DNA from: Anopheles merus
Taxonomy: Eukaryota > Arthropoda > Insecta > Diptera > Culicidae
NCBI RefSeq assembly: GCF_017562075.2
Contig: NC_054081.1
Location: forward strand, 12,526,528-12,590,527
Reading direction: 5' to 3'
Length of the DNA stretch: 64,000 bases
Part shown: one piece after another, positions 39,177-49,624 of the stretch
Position numbering within the stretch: the first letter of the stretch is position 1
Layout: every line of letters starts with the position of its first letter
Notes under the pieces: model-generated
What the model was told of the DNA's origin: nothing
Seen by the model: the letters and a program-made list of their open reading frames with translations, nothing else
The model's database searches: none
Translations under genes and position numbers: made by a program

Positions 39177-41335
39177 TTATTGATCGCGTGGCACATGACG
39201 AGAGACACACGGCCGTCCGTTTTTTGTTCTGCTATTGCTTGCCGCTTGGGCGTTACTTGCGTTTTTCCTTCCCCAACGCCCAACGACGAGCTCGATGAGA
39301 AAGGTGCCGGCGCCTAGGCCCAGCCCGACCAGCAGTATGTCGAACGGGCCGTCCATGTCGGCGAGCACGAGCTGCTGCCGGCCCCGGTACTGGTACGGGT
39401 TGGCCAGGAACCGCAGCTGGTGGTACTGGGCGGCCCACCGGTGCAGCAGCCCGGAGGCGACGAACCGCTCCAGCAGCTTGTTCAGCGGACCGAGCAGCGC
39501 GGACGTCCGCTGCGTGTAGATCGCCAGCTTGGCGACGGTTACGCGCTCGCGCGCAATGCGCAGCAGCTGGCCGGTGCGCGTCAGATTCCGGTTCAGAAAG
39601 GTGACCGTTTCGAGCGGCAGCAGTACGCAGAGCCGCGCGCCAGGCCGTTGCAGCCGGCGGACAATCACCGTGCGGAACTGGTGCGCCGTGACGAGCTGGA
39701 CGCGCCGCCCGATGTGCGGGTAGGCGTCGAAGACGAAGCTGTAGTTCCGGTACATGTACAGCTGGTAGCCGGCGTCCAGCAGGGCGGGCAGGTTGGCCGG
39801 CACGGTGTGATTGCGGTCGGACTGGAGAAACCGTATCATCGAGCCGGTGTAGGCGCTGCGCAGCACCAGCGTGCCGGCGAGCCAGCAGAGCAGCAGGGCG
39901 CGGGCGAAGCTGCCCCGGGGCGCACGGGACAGGCCGGCACCGAGCAGCACGGCGATCATGGCCGGCCAGGCGCGGCTGGGCGCGTTGTGCCCGAGCACGA
40001 AGTGCCGGGCGGTGGGCGAGCCGGCCCACCGGAGCCACCCGATCACGACCAGCCCGGCCGCGAGCGAGCAGAGCAGAAACGTCCAGATCGGTTTGGCCAG
40101 CGGGCAGCGGAGCAGCTCCAGCGAGGTGTACGGTGCGCCGGGCGGCACGGCCAGCACCAGCTGGGAGGTGTAGTAGGCGAAGCTGCTCGCCATGTACCGG
40201 TTGCGGTGCAGGGTCGTCGCCCAGTAGCCGATCGTTAGGTTCGCGCGAAGATGTCGAATCTGTTTGTTAGGTTAGGAGTTTGCACAGAGGTTCGTTCTCG
40301 GGTTCTCGGGCTTCGGGTATTACTTACGTAAGCGGAGGCTCCGGTGGCTTGATCGCGCGGCCCCGCCGTACCCCAGTCGGGCGGATCGACGTTCATCAGC
40401 TGCAGCCGAAAGTTGAGCCGCTGGCGCAGCGTCCGCAGCACCATCGCCTCGATGCCTTTCAGCTCCTCCTCCTCCTCCTGCTCGGTGCGCTCGGCATGAC
40501 CCGGCCATAGGTTCGCCATCATCGCGCTCGGTATGATGAAGGGATACACGGGAAAGGTGACCACCGCCAGCGGGCAGTGGTAAAAGTTGTCCAGCTTCGG
40601 GGGGAACGGGCTGTGCTCGCGATGCACAAAGCCGACGCCCCGTTCGTACACGTTCCACACCACGGGCAGGGCACGCTCGCAGTAATCCTCGCCGTACGGG
40701 AAGTACGTGTAGAGCCGCACGTCATCGTCGTCATCGTCGTCACCGTCCGCCTGCTGCTGTCGCCCGTCCCCTATCAGCACCACCACGTTCACGATGTACA
40801 GTGCCCAGAGGGTGCGCAGGATGATGCCGGCCGTTTCCAGGTGCTGGCGCTTGCTGGACGCACCGACCAGCAGCACCGTGTAGAGGCCGGAATAGTCGTA
40901 CAGCTCGTCGGTAAGGTCGGCGACAACGTGTTCGAACTCGGCGCAGTCCGTCACGAGCAGCAGGTTGAGCAGGCGCAGCTGCTGGTGGTGGGACTGGTCG
41001 AGCCCGCCGGCCGGCGTCGCCGGTGGATTCCGCTCGACCAGCACGGACAGATGGGTGGCGGTGCGTCGCAGGATCTCGTCGACTATCGGGCCTGAAGCGC
41101 CATCCTCCCAGCGCACGTACAGCTGCTTGCTGGTGAAGGTGGTGTAGTGCTGCAGTAGGATGTCGGCTGTCGCACGTATCAGCAGCTCGTTGTGGGTGAA
41201 TGATGCGGACTGCAACTGTCCGGTGAGTTTCGCTAGCGTTTTGTTGTTTGCGAGATTGGCTGCTGCTGCTGTAACACGAAGCACCGAGAGCAGCAGCACC
41301 AGGAGCTGCCCGGTACACGTCCACGATAATCGCAT
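39177..41335 (-). CDS. Divergent ionotropic receptor (IR), two exons
   Basis: The coding sequence is complement of 40328-41335 joined to 39177-40259, 696 residues. The 68-bp intron (40260-40327) has donor GCTTAC|GTAAGTA and acceptor AACAG|ATTCG, in phase 0. A signal peptide (LLVLLLSVLRVTAAAA) follows MRLSWTCTGQ. The ectodomain has YTYFPYGEDYC and FHCPLAV-like YHCPLAVVTFPVYPF motifs shared with its neighbours. S1 has LNFRLQL (about 305). M1 follows PLAKPIW (about 390), the M3 motif AYTGSMIRFLQ is near 470, and M4 is ILLVGLGLGAGTFLIELVVG (about 650). Two acidic insertions stand out: GDDDDDDD near 200 and EQEEEEE just before the S1 helix, where the other IRs have GGFEGDLL. The ligand lobe is therefore altered. 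Function is inferred from the family only. Confidence 0.87.
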
Positions 41336-41679
41336 TGTACAGTGGTTCTGAGCGGTGTGAGCTCTTGGTAGAGAGGCTCCACTGGACCAATATTACGCGC
41401 CAGCGTGTCGTGCGTTAGCGACTGCACGCGATATGCAAATTCAACCGTTGACTTTGGCTTTGGTTTGAACTTTCTGAGGTGCCAAGAGGTGTTTGTGTCG
41501 CGTGCGCTCGTCAGCTAATGGTAGCATTCGTCGCTGTAGTAGGATGGTTGATTCCGTTTCGAGAACTCTCAGGGGAAGCTATACTTTTTCTCCCGCAAAA
41601 CATTACATTTACTCTGGCCAATGTTCTCGGTCCGATTTTGTTTGCAGATTGGCTGCCCTTGTCCTTGTCCTTGTCCCTT

Positions 41680-41996
41680 GTGAATTAAAAAAAAAATCAT
41701 GAATCTCCAATGGTTTATGAATCTCAAAAATAATTCCTATATCTCCAAAGATTAATGAATCTCAAGGATACAGATTTCATAAAGATGGATAAATCTCTGG
41801 AGATATATGATTTTAAATGGATTTATGAATCTTTTAGATTCAAGAATCTTTAAAGATTCATGAATATTTAGAGATTCATGAATCTTTGAAAATTCATGAA
41901 TATTTGAATATTCATGAATATTTGAAGATTCATGATTTTTTTTAAGATTCGGGAATCTTTGAAGATTCGACTTGCGATTCGAATCACTCATCACGA
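41680..41996. mobile_element. AT-rich palindromic-unit array, likely eroded hAT foldback relative
   Basis: The sequence is dominated by repeats of GATTCATGAATCTTTGAA-like units, each itself nearly palindromic. The right end, read on the minus strand, is TCGTGATGAGTGATTCGAAT, which aligns with the TAGTGATGGGTAATCCGGAG end of the 13950 element (14 of 20 bases by eye). The left end is lost in an A-run near 41690. It interrupts a minus-strand frame whose head lies at 42030-42222. Confidence 0.5.
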
Positions 41997-41999
41997 AAG

Positions 42000-42420
42000 A
42001 TTCATGCAACCCAACACTAACCCGTACCCTATTCCGTCGCTTTGCTGCGGAGGTTACGGTTAGGTTAAAAAGCTTTGAAGTTTTCTTTACATCCTGAAAT
42101 TTTTTGAAGGCCATCTTCTTCATTGGCAATTCTGAGGTGATTAGCTTGTTCCGATTAGGTTGCTGCTGCTCTTTGCTGCTGTTCCTGTTGTTGTCGGGTT
42201 GTCCGCTTTGCACCATTGTCATACGTTCTCTTGCTCTTGATCCACTGCCGACAATGCTTCGAGAATCTGTTTCATGAAATTGGAATCGTTTTTCTACTAC
42301 TGATCTTCAGATGCTTGGTCCTTTTACAGATTGATACTTGCTCCTTTTTCAGTGGTCAAAAACTATCCTCTTGATCTTCTTCGTCGCCACTTTCGTCATC
42401 GTCTCCTATTTGGTTGTTCA
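42000..42420 (-). pseudogene. Remnant of an acidic/basic protein gene, founder-like copy of the adjacent array
   Basis: On the minus strand an acidic segment (NNQIGDDDESGDEEDQED, about 42364-42418) is followed, after a frame break, by a basic segment at 42030-42200 (MKKMAFKKFQDVKKTSK then LFNLTVTSAAKRRNRV). The same acidic-then-basic order, with KKISYVNSTSNISSLTV in the basic part, occurs in each unit of the tandem array at 42974-44335. The frame runs into the 41680-41996 element. I do not recognise the protein. Confidence 0.4.
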
Positions 42421-42470
42421 TAGCTGAACATCGCAATGTTGTCTTGGCTGAAGTTCCTTTAGCTTTATTT

Positions 42471-42620
42471 CAGTCGAGACAGTTGAACAGCACATGGGCC
42501 ACTAACGCGATCTTCTTGGTACATTCGGGATAGTTTGGAAACGGAGTGAAACCGCAGGCATGAAAATGCTCCCAGAAGAAGCTTATCGATTCTTTCCTTC
42601 TAGGGTATGCCCTGGCGACA
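42471..42620 (-). mobile_element. Possible non-LTR retrotransposon C-terminal fragment
   Basis: The minus strand reads FWEHFHACGFTPFPNYPEC and then AHVLFNCL. This resembles the cysteine/histidine region after the reverse transcriptase of jockey-like elements (CPEC...EHVLFECP). The fragment is short, with no flanking polymerase motifs seen. It may instead be part of the unidentified gene to its right. Confidence 0.3.
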
Positions 42621-42973
42621 AGGTCCTATCTTGGTTGGGCAGTTTTCTTCGTCCCTGATACGTCCGATTACTTTGGACTGTAACATAAAGGGTCTAGTTT
42701 GAGGGTGATCTATCAGAAGTTAACTTCAGAATGATCTGTGAGATGCAAATCAAGCTGCCCAATCAATTTACCATTATGCATATTGTTCTATTATCCTGTG
42801 GCCATGCAACTGGGATCCAACAGTTCCTAGCAGGTTAAGCGTTACGATGTTGACATCGTTTGTGATGTTTCCTTCATCTTGAGTTGTTTTCGTCGTCATT
42901 TTCATCCAGTGCTATTTGGAGCTGATTCTCTGATGCTGTGACTTGGCTGCTGGTAGCTGCTAATGCATTCTGT

Positions 42974-44335
42974 CTGCGATAGTTTCGTCTTAATTCTTTT
43001 CAACAGCTTACGGTTAGGGAAGAGATATTTGAAGTTGAATTTACATATGATATCTTTTTGAGTGAATTGGTGAACTGTTGGGGCTTAGATCCTTCTTCTA
43101 ATTCTTCCTCTTCATCATCATCATCATCATCATTATCATGGTCGTCTTGTTCTTCTTGATCATCTTATTCGGTTCCGTTGTCTACTTTCATATCGGTAGA
43201 AGTTGTGTCGTTTTCTTGTGAATCAAGTTAGGTAACACAATGTTTCGCTCATTTGGGTTTCTTTTATTGAGTGACACTGTTCGCAGTAGTTTGGGTATGA
43301 TCCGCAGCCTATTACTATATTCTATCTGCGATAGTTTCGTCTTAATTCTTTTCGCCAGCTTACGGTTAGGGAAGAGATATTTGAAGTTGAATTTACATAT
43401 GATATCTTTTTGAGTGAATTGGTGAACTGTTGGGGCTTAGATCCTTCTTCTTGTTCTTCCTCTTCATCATCATCATTATCATCGTCGTCTTGTTCTTCTT
43501 GATCATCTTATTCGGTTCCTTTGTCTACTTTCACATCGGTAGCAGTTGTGTCGTTTTCTTGTGAATCAAGTTAGGTAACACAATGTTTCGCTCATTTGGG
43601 TTTCTTTTATTGAGTGACACTGTTCGCAGTAGTTTGGGTATGATCCGCAGCCTATTACTATATTCTATCTGCGATAGTTTCGTCTTAATTCTTTTCGCCA
43701 GCTTACGGTTAGGGAAGAGATATTTGAAGTTGAATTTACATATGATATCTTTTTGAGTGAATTGGTGAACTGTTGGGGCTTAGATCCTTCTTCTTGTTCT
43801 TCCTCTTCTTCATCATCATCATCATTATCATGGTCGTCTTGTTCTTCTTGATCATCTTATTCGGTTCCTTTGTCTACTTTCATATCGGTAGAAGTTGTGT
43901 CGTTTTCTTGTGAATCAAGTTAGGTAACACAATGTTTCGCTCATTTGGATTTATTTTATTGAGTGACACTGTTCGCAGTAGTTTGGGTATGATCCGGAGC
44001 CTATTACTATATTCTATCTGCGATAGTTTCGTTTTAATTCTGTTCGTCAGCTTACGGCTAGGGAAGAGATATTTGAAGTTGAATTTACATATGATAACTT
44101 TTTGAGTAAATTGGTGAATTGTTGGGGCTTAGATCCTTCTTCTTGTTCTTCCTCTTCATCATCATCATCATCATCATCATTATCATGGTCGTCTTGTTCT
44201 TCTTGATCATCTTATTCGGTTCCTTTGTCTACTTTCATATCGGTAGAAGTTGTGTCGTTTTGTTGTGAATCAAGTTAGGTAACACAATGTTTCGCTCATT
44301 TGGGTTTCTTTTATTAGGTGACACTGTTCGCAGTA
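42974..44335. repeat. Tandem array, four units of ~348 bp
   Basis: Units start at 42974, 43326, 43669 and 44018, marked by CTGCGATAGTTTCGTCTTAA or close variants, so periods are 352, 343 and 349. Each unit carries a TCATCA trinucleotide microsatellite of different length, plus shared words such as GAATTGGTGAACTGTTGGGG and GTTAGGTAACACAATGTTTC. On the minus strand each unit encodes an acidic stretch followed by FTNSLKKISYVNSTSN in the same frame relation, interrupted by stops between units. It ends about 85 bases past the 3' end of the IR gene at 44419. Confidence 0.9.
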
Positions 44336-44418
44336 GTTTAAGTGTATACCGGGGAGCTTTTTACTGGTTTTGTTTTTCCTCTTTTGTGTTTAAATAAACG
44401 CGTTATGTGCGTCAAATT

Positions 44419-46389
44419 CTAGCAGTTGTGTCTCCACCGCCGCGTGTGCCGCGCCCAGCCAAGCTCGGCCAGAAACAGGAGCGTCGCGGCCAGCAGCATT
44501 CCGAGCAGCAGCTGCAGTGCGCCGGCCAGCTGCTCCACGCTGACCGGTCTCGGTCCGGCCGTCACCGTTGCCCGCTGGTCGGTCGTGGAGGAGGAGGTGC
44601 GTGACTCCCCAAAGTGGTAGTCCCCGTACCGGGCCGACCAGTACTTGAGCAGGCCGGACGAGTCGATCCGCTCGATGTGCTGGTCGAAGCTGGCGGTCAG
44701 CATGGACCGCTTCGGGTACAGGATGGTGATCGCGTACAGGGCCATCGATTCGCGCGCAATCAGCAGCTGCCGGCCGTCGGTCCGGCCGTGCTGCGCGTTA
44801 TGGTACGCCACGTGGTCCCGGGTGCACATGGCGACGTGCCGCTCGCCCGGATGGCTGCCCATCCACCGCAGCCAGGCGGCAATGCTGTCCGGCACCGGCG
44901 GGAAGTACCGGAGCCGCTGGAGCCGCTGCGGATAGGGCAGGAAGTAGCGGCGGGCCGAGCTCGCGATGTGGTACAGCGCGCCGGACCGATCGATCTCGGC
45001 GAGCGTGCGCATCGGCGGGTGGGTCGAGGCCCGCTGGAGGTACTGGAAGAGCGAACCCTGGTACAGCAGGCTCAGCAGCAGCGACACCAGCATCCACTGG
45101 GCGAGCAGCGTCCGCGGGAAGGTACCGGTCGGGGTGAAGGGCAGCGGGGAGGAGAGCAGGACGCGCACCAGGTTGAGGGCGGGCGCCTGGAGCCGGGCGT
45201 CGCCCGCTACGTAGCGCCGCACGGTTGCCCGCCGGCCACCGTCCAGCGGCAGGAGGCGCAGGGTGGCGAGCACCCCGAACCCGACCCCGGTGCAGAACCC
45301 AACCGCCAGCCAGACCGGGGGCTGGAACGGTTGAAACAGCTTCTCGAAGGCGGTGTACGGTTTGCCGGGCGGCACCACCACCACCAGGTCGGTGGTGAAG
45401 TGCACCTTGCCCGCCTTCAGCATGGCGGATCGCTCGACCGACACGCCGAGACAGGAGAGGCCGAAGTCGACCTCCTCCGTGTAGAGCATGCGCATCAGAC
45501 CGGTGCTGTTCTCGAACGCCGCCTCGCCCCACTGCTGGGCGCGCGGTGGCACCCGCACGTCCTCCCGGAAGTTGAGCCGCGCGGACAGGCTGTGCAGCAG
45601 GTCGCCCTCGAAGCCGCCCACCGCCGGCGGGGTCGCGCCGTCCCCGCCGGCCAGGATGGTGAACGGGCGCGTCTCGAAGCTGCCCACGCGCAGCGGGCAG
45701 CCGTGGAACTGGTCGCTCTTGCGCGGATAGAAGTCGACCCCGTACAGCAGCGTATCGTTCGGCCAGGTGAACAGCAGGTGGGGCTTCGGGATGCGGCACA
45801 GTCCGGGCGAGAACGGGAAGTACGTCCACAGCTGGACCGGGCCGGCGGCCGCCGCCGCGGAGGAATGGTCGTCGTCGAGCGGGCGCAGCGCCACGACCAC
45901 GTTCACGATCTGGCGCATCCACAGCTCGTGAAAGATGCGGTCGACGGTGGCGAGGGTGGCGGGCGCCTCGCTGAGCGCGATCAGGTAGCGCCCGGTAAAG
46001 TCGAACCGGTCGGGCGTGAGCTGGCCGAAGACGGTCCGCAGGGCGTCGTAGCTTTCCGCCAGCAGCAGCGTGCGCGACCAGGGCGGATGGCGGTGCAGCA
46101 GCTGGGCCGGCGACGGCACACCCTCCAGCTGCACCACCAGCTGGCCCTGGCCGTGGCGGACGAGCAGCCGCTCGAGCAGGTCCTGCTGCAGCCAGGCCCC
46201 GCGCTGGGTGGCGCTGCGCACCGTCACCAGGGTGGTGGCGAACGGTGTCCGGAAGTGGGTGTGCAGCACCACACCCACGATGTCGGCCAGGTTGACCAGC
46301 GGCTGCGTCGGGAGTGGCGGCTGGGCCCAACAGCAGCGGTGGAACCACAGGGCGGCTATTAGTAGCTGGACACGACGACGCCACCACAT
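44419..46389 (-). CDS. Divergent ionotropic receptor (IR), intronless
   Basis: The protein has 656 residues in a single exon from the ATG at 46389. A signal peptide (VQLLIAALWFHRCCWA) follows MWWRRR. The ectodomain has LWTYFPFSPGLC and the FHGCPLRVGSFETRPFTIL motif. S1 has GGFEGDLLHSLSARLNFR (about 255-275), and PYTAFEKLFQPFQPPVW (about 345-360) leads into M1. M3 has LYQGSLFQYLQ (about 445), and S2 carries AITILYPKRSMLTASFDQHI. M4 is LQLLLGMLLAATLLFLAELG (about 620-640). It is closest in layout to the IRs at 49625 and 55143, which share GGFEGDLL (GGLEGDLL in the latter), FEKLF.PF and YQGSL. A TATA box lies about 50 bases upstream. It is expected to be a ligand-gated cation channel subunit in taste or other sensory neurons; the ligand is unknown. 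Confidence 0.9.
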   Translation of the reverse strand: MWWRRRVQLLIAALWFHRCCWAQPPLPTQPLVNLADIVGVVLHTHFRTPFATTLVTVRSATQRGAWLQQDLLERLLVRHGQGQLVVQLEGVPSPAQLLHRHPPWSRTLLLAESYDALRTVFGQLTPDRFDFTGRYLIALSEAPATLATVDRIFHELWMRQIVNVVVALRPLDDDHSSAAAAAGPVQLWTYFPFSPGLCRIPKPHLLFTWPNDTLLYGVDFYPRKSDQFHGCPLRVGSFETRPFTILAGGDGATPPAVGGFEGDLLHSLSARLNFREDVRVPPRAQQWGEAAFENSTGLMRMLYTEEVDFGLSCLGVSVERSAMLKAGKVHFTTDLVVVVPPGKPYTAFEKLFQPFQPPVWLAVGFCTGVGFGVLATLRLLPLDGGRRATVRRYVAGDARLQAPALNLVRVLLSSPLPFTPTGTFPRTLLAQWMLVSLLLSLLYQGSLFQYLQRASTHPPMRTLAEIDRSGALYHIASSARRYFLPYPQRLQRLRYFPPVPDSIAAWLRWMGSHPGERHVAMCTRDHVAYHNAQHGRTDGRQLLIARESMALYAITILYPKRSMLTASFDQHIERIDSSGLLKYWSARYGDYHFGESRTSSSTTDQRATVTAGPRPVSVEQLAGALQLLLGMLLAATLLFLAELGWARHTRRWRHNC

Positions 46390-46436
46390 TGCGGGATTCG
46401 GGTTGAATGCGTCGCAGCGATTGTCGGTCGCCGGTC

Positions 46437-46442
46437 TTTATA
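46437..46442 (-). promoter_or_regulatory. TATA box of the IR gene at 44419-46389
   Basis: The minus strand reads GCGTATAAAGACC, 48-53 bases before the ATG. This implies a transcription start near 46410 and a very short 5' UTR. Confidence 0.55.
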
Positions 46443-46686
46443 CGCCCATTGGGGTGGGGAGGGGACTGGTGTGTGGCCTCGATTAGGGTTAACAATGGTG
46501 TGCGGTAACAATGCGCGGGACAATAATGCATTGAGCTGATTAGGATGCGGCAGCAAATGGGAAACAAATTTAGTCTCACTACGGAGGCTTATCCTTAAAT
46601 TGCGTAACGCATAATAAGAGTATTTTGGATTGTTCGCCTTTTGCGACAAATTGTAACGCTAGAATGCATCTTCACCTGCGTCTTCA

Positions 46687-47033
46687 GGCCGGGGGACATT
46701 GTCTGTAATCGTTTGTGTAATTTCGATTTTCACTAGCGCATCTAGCGATGGCTGGTGGCAGCTTTTTTACCATCGGGGGAATGGTCGTGCCGGATCTCAA
46801 AATAAAGTATTATTTTCATCATTTTCCGATGGTATAATGGCTGAAATACTTACTCAACATATTCACCCATCAATTACAAAGCTTTTCCAGTCCACTTAAA
46901 GTAAAAAACATGAAAAAAACACAATTTCTGAAAAGGATCCATATTGTTTAGCAAAATGCTTCGGTCAGCCGCCGCCAGATGCGCTAGTGAAAATCGAAAT
47001 TACACTAGCGAGTACGGACAATGTCCCCCGGCC
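46687..47033. mobile_element. MITE, GGCCGGGGGACATTGTC ends, ~70 bp inverted repeats
   Basis: GGCCGGGGGACATTGTC at the left is mirrored by GACAATGTCCCCCGGCC at the right. The match continues through GTGTAATTTCGATTTTCACT and AGCGCATCT. The length is 347 bp. The ends are exact for 17 bases, suggesting recent activity, but no clear target duplication was found. Confidence 0.85.
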
Positions 47034-47439
47034 GTTATAATTTCTTCTTCTTCTACCTTTTTGTCAAGTCATCTGATCTGATGTTATGTTTTTTTTGAAT
47101 TGAATGTTCATTGCTTTGCCTACGTCATTTGCCTGGAGTTGCACGACAACGACTCGTTGAAAGTTCCAATAACCTTATAACCATTGTTCAAATTTTTTAG
47201 AATATGCAGCAACTCCTCAAAAATGCTTCACTGCATTTTATTGCTTTTTAAATACCACTAGTTAACTTATTTAATAACCTACATAACAATACTAACAACA
47301 TTGAAATATTAGATGATCCTGCTTAACATGCAGTATATTTGACTGTCCAATGTCGTTCTTTATAACAAATCACTATAACTTTATTAAATATCACTATTTA
47401 ACTAACTTTATTAGACGTGTATCCAACATTGAATTTCTA

Positions 47440-48180
47440 CAGCTTAGATTGCATCAATCTTGCTTGCTTGTATTCCATAACTCCTTCACAAGCTTCAGCT
47501 ATTGAAGTTCCATCTTCTTTGAATTTAAGTTCAGCATCGCAATTTTTCTTCCGACAACGGTTATGTCATTACTAGTAGGGCATTACTAAACCTGAATAAC
47601 GTTGTTGCTTACCAGCTTCCGGACTCAATTGAACCGAGTGAATATATTTAGTTTCTACGACTTCCTCCTTCAGGCTCCCAGCATCGCCATGCAGCTCTGG
47701 TTATCTTCACCGATAACGATCGGTTCAGTGATCTTATTACCTACAACTTTCATAAGTTTTTGTTGTCAGCTCCGTGTAAAGGTCCGAAAGCAGATTCACC
47801 CTAAATGGAAGATGTGTTCAGAGTTCGATCTTCGGGTTTGATGGTCTTCGGTACAGTCAGCATCAACGTCAAGTTACCTAGCGCCACAAAGTTTCAGCTA
47901 CATATCTGCAGTCGAATATCGAGATATCACAGTGTTTGCTGTGCCTCTGTCCAGTCAGCTTGGCAAGGATATGTCCTTCCGGATCATTAGTTCCTCCTCT
48001 GTTGCAGAATCTCTTCAGGAGTAATACTTTGGTAGACATCGTCGTTTTCTGACGATTGTGCTTGATTGTATCCCAAGTACCTTTCCTGTCGTCTTGCAGT
48101 CACGGATTAAAGGGTGTGCTGGCAGTCGTCCACAAGAGTGATCGTAGTTCTGGCCTTGGAGTTTCCTTTTTTTCTAGAAG
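47440..48180 (-). mobile_element. Ty1/copia relic, internally deleted
   Basis: The gag motif TMSTKVLLLKRFCN (48001-48045) is followed by NDPEGHILAKL. At 47688-47711 the RNase H-type motif GEDNQSCM is encoded. Only a few hundred bases separate gag and RNase H, so the protease, integrase and reverse transcriptase regions have been lost. Several stops are present. Confidence 0.5.
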
Positions 48181-49624
48181 AATCGATCAGTGGTTCAAGG
48201 GCGGCCGTTGACCCGTATTTTCACAAGATTGTCTGAACTATGGTGCGTTTGGTGCGTTTCGAGATCAAACTTTCTGTCATCCATTTCAGACTACTCTATT
48301 TGAATACCTCTAGAGTAGTACCTACCACTAGGCTATGCAGGCGGTAATTACTAACGTACTTTCTAAAACATATATCTTCATATACAGGGTGCTCGCGGTA
48401 AAGAAATGTTTGGGAAAAATCAAACATCTACGTCATTTTTGCTTGTAGTAAGAGAAGTTTATTATGCTGTTAGGAGTCCACTCATTCGGCGCGGTGAAGA
48501 CGTAAACATTGGCAGGGTTTGGAATCCTGGTGAAACACATACGCGGCCAACCATTGACCACTGTGGTGATTTAAGGCTTCACTCACGATTCTAGAATTTT
48601 AATGTAGCGATCGAAATCCAAAGTCCAAAGAAGCACGGTGGCATTGTGTCCCTTTCTGACGACACCTGAACACCATCACCGTCCGGGGATATTTAGTCTG
48701 CGGCTCCCGCGAAACGTCCGAAGTCCAATAGGCCAGCTATCGGTTGTTCTGGACGTTTAATTTCTGCCGAAAAGAACCAGATCATTCCAGGGTCCGCCAG
48801 ATGCTTCAGCATATTCAGGAGTTTATTCGGCAAAAATAACTTATAACCCAGGTTGGACACAAGTCTTAAAATTGCATGCAAAAGTACTGAAAATCTCGCT
48901 CCAATAGAGCACGATCAAATGAAATTGGTTTGAAATTTTAATGAATTAACATTACAAAGTACGTTTAACGTAAGCCGTGGTCCAATCCTGATGATACTTT
49001 GTGTCATTGTGCATGCAAGTTTAAGACTTGCGTGTGCATCCTGGGTTATAAGTACTTTTTACCGTTAATTCGCCGTTCTTCAGGAAGCCGTTTTGGGTGG
49101 GTTTAACATTTTTGTATGGAATGTAATTGAATATCTACAACCAATAGGTGTTTAGATTGTAAAGCTTCAATCCAATGCCTGCTCGGATTACTTCATTCAT
49201 TTAATAGCTCAGTAATATTTCCGATTACTTCGTTCTTCAACATTGACATTATAGTTTGATACTATTTTTATTGAAGTCTACTTAGGAAGGTAGTGAGCTT
49301 TTATACCCAATCCAATGGTTGCTATGATTTACCTTCCATTATCCTGTGGCAAAGGGAACTGGGCTTCAACATTTCTCTGCTTAAGGTTTCATCATCCAAT
49401 ATGGCTTGTATCGGACTGGAAGTTGTATTCTTCGTCACAGTCTCTCTATGTTGGATGTCGCCTGTTCGACTAGTTCTGTTAGAAGTCGCTTTTCTAACAG
49501 AATTTTTGTTTGTGATATTGTAAGTTTTTGGATCATCGTTCGTAATTCCTGGATGAACCCTTGAGCGGTGCGTAACACCTTTCTGCATCTTGCACGATTG
49601 CTGCAGCACTCAGTCTGCAAAGCG
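48180..49624. other. Intergenic AT-rich stretch, no gene recognised
   Basis: No IR-like or other coding signal is seen. Minus-strand frames at 49322-49731 overlap the start of the next gene and carry no recognised motif. ACAGGGTGCTCGCGG near 48385 could be a transposon end, but no partner was found. Confidence 0.5.

Noticed and set aside
44614..46362. 582-codon plus-strand frame, and a long frame at 44798-46579 on the minus strand in another phase
   Set aside because: Both are shadows of the IR gene at 44419-46389; neither has recognisable motifs.
49568..49624. N-terminal extension of the IR at 49625
   Set aside because: It begins with GTG, not ATG; the ATG at 49625 is followed by a signal-peptide-like sequence.
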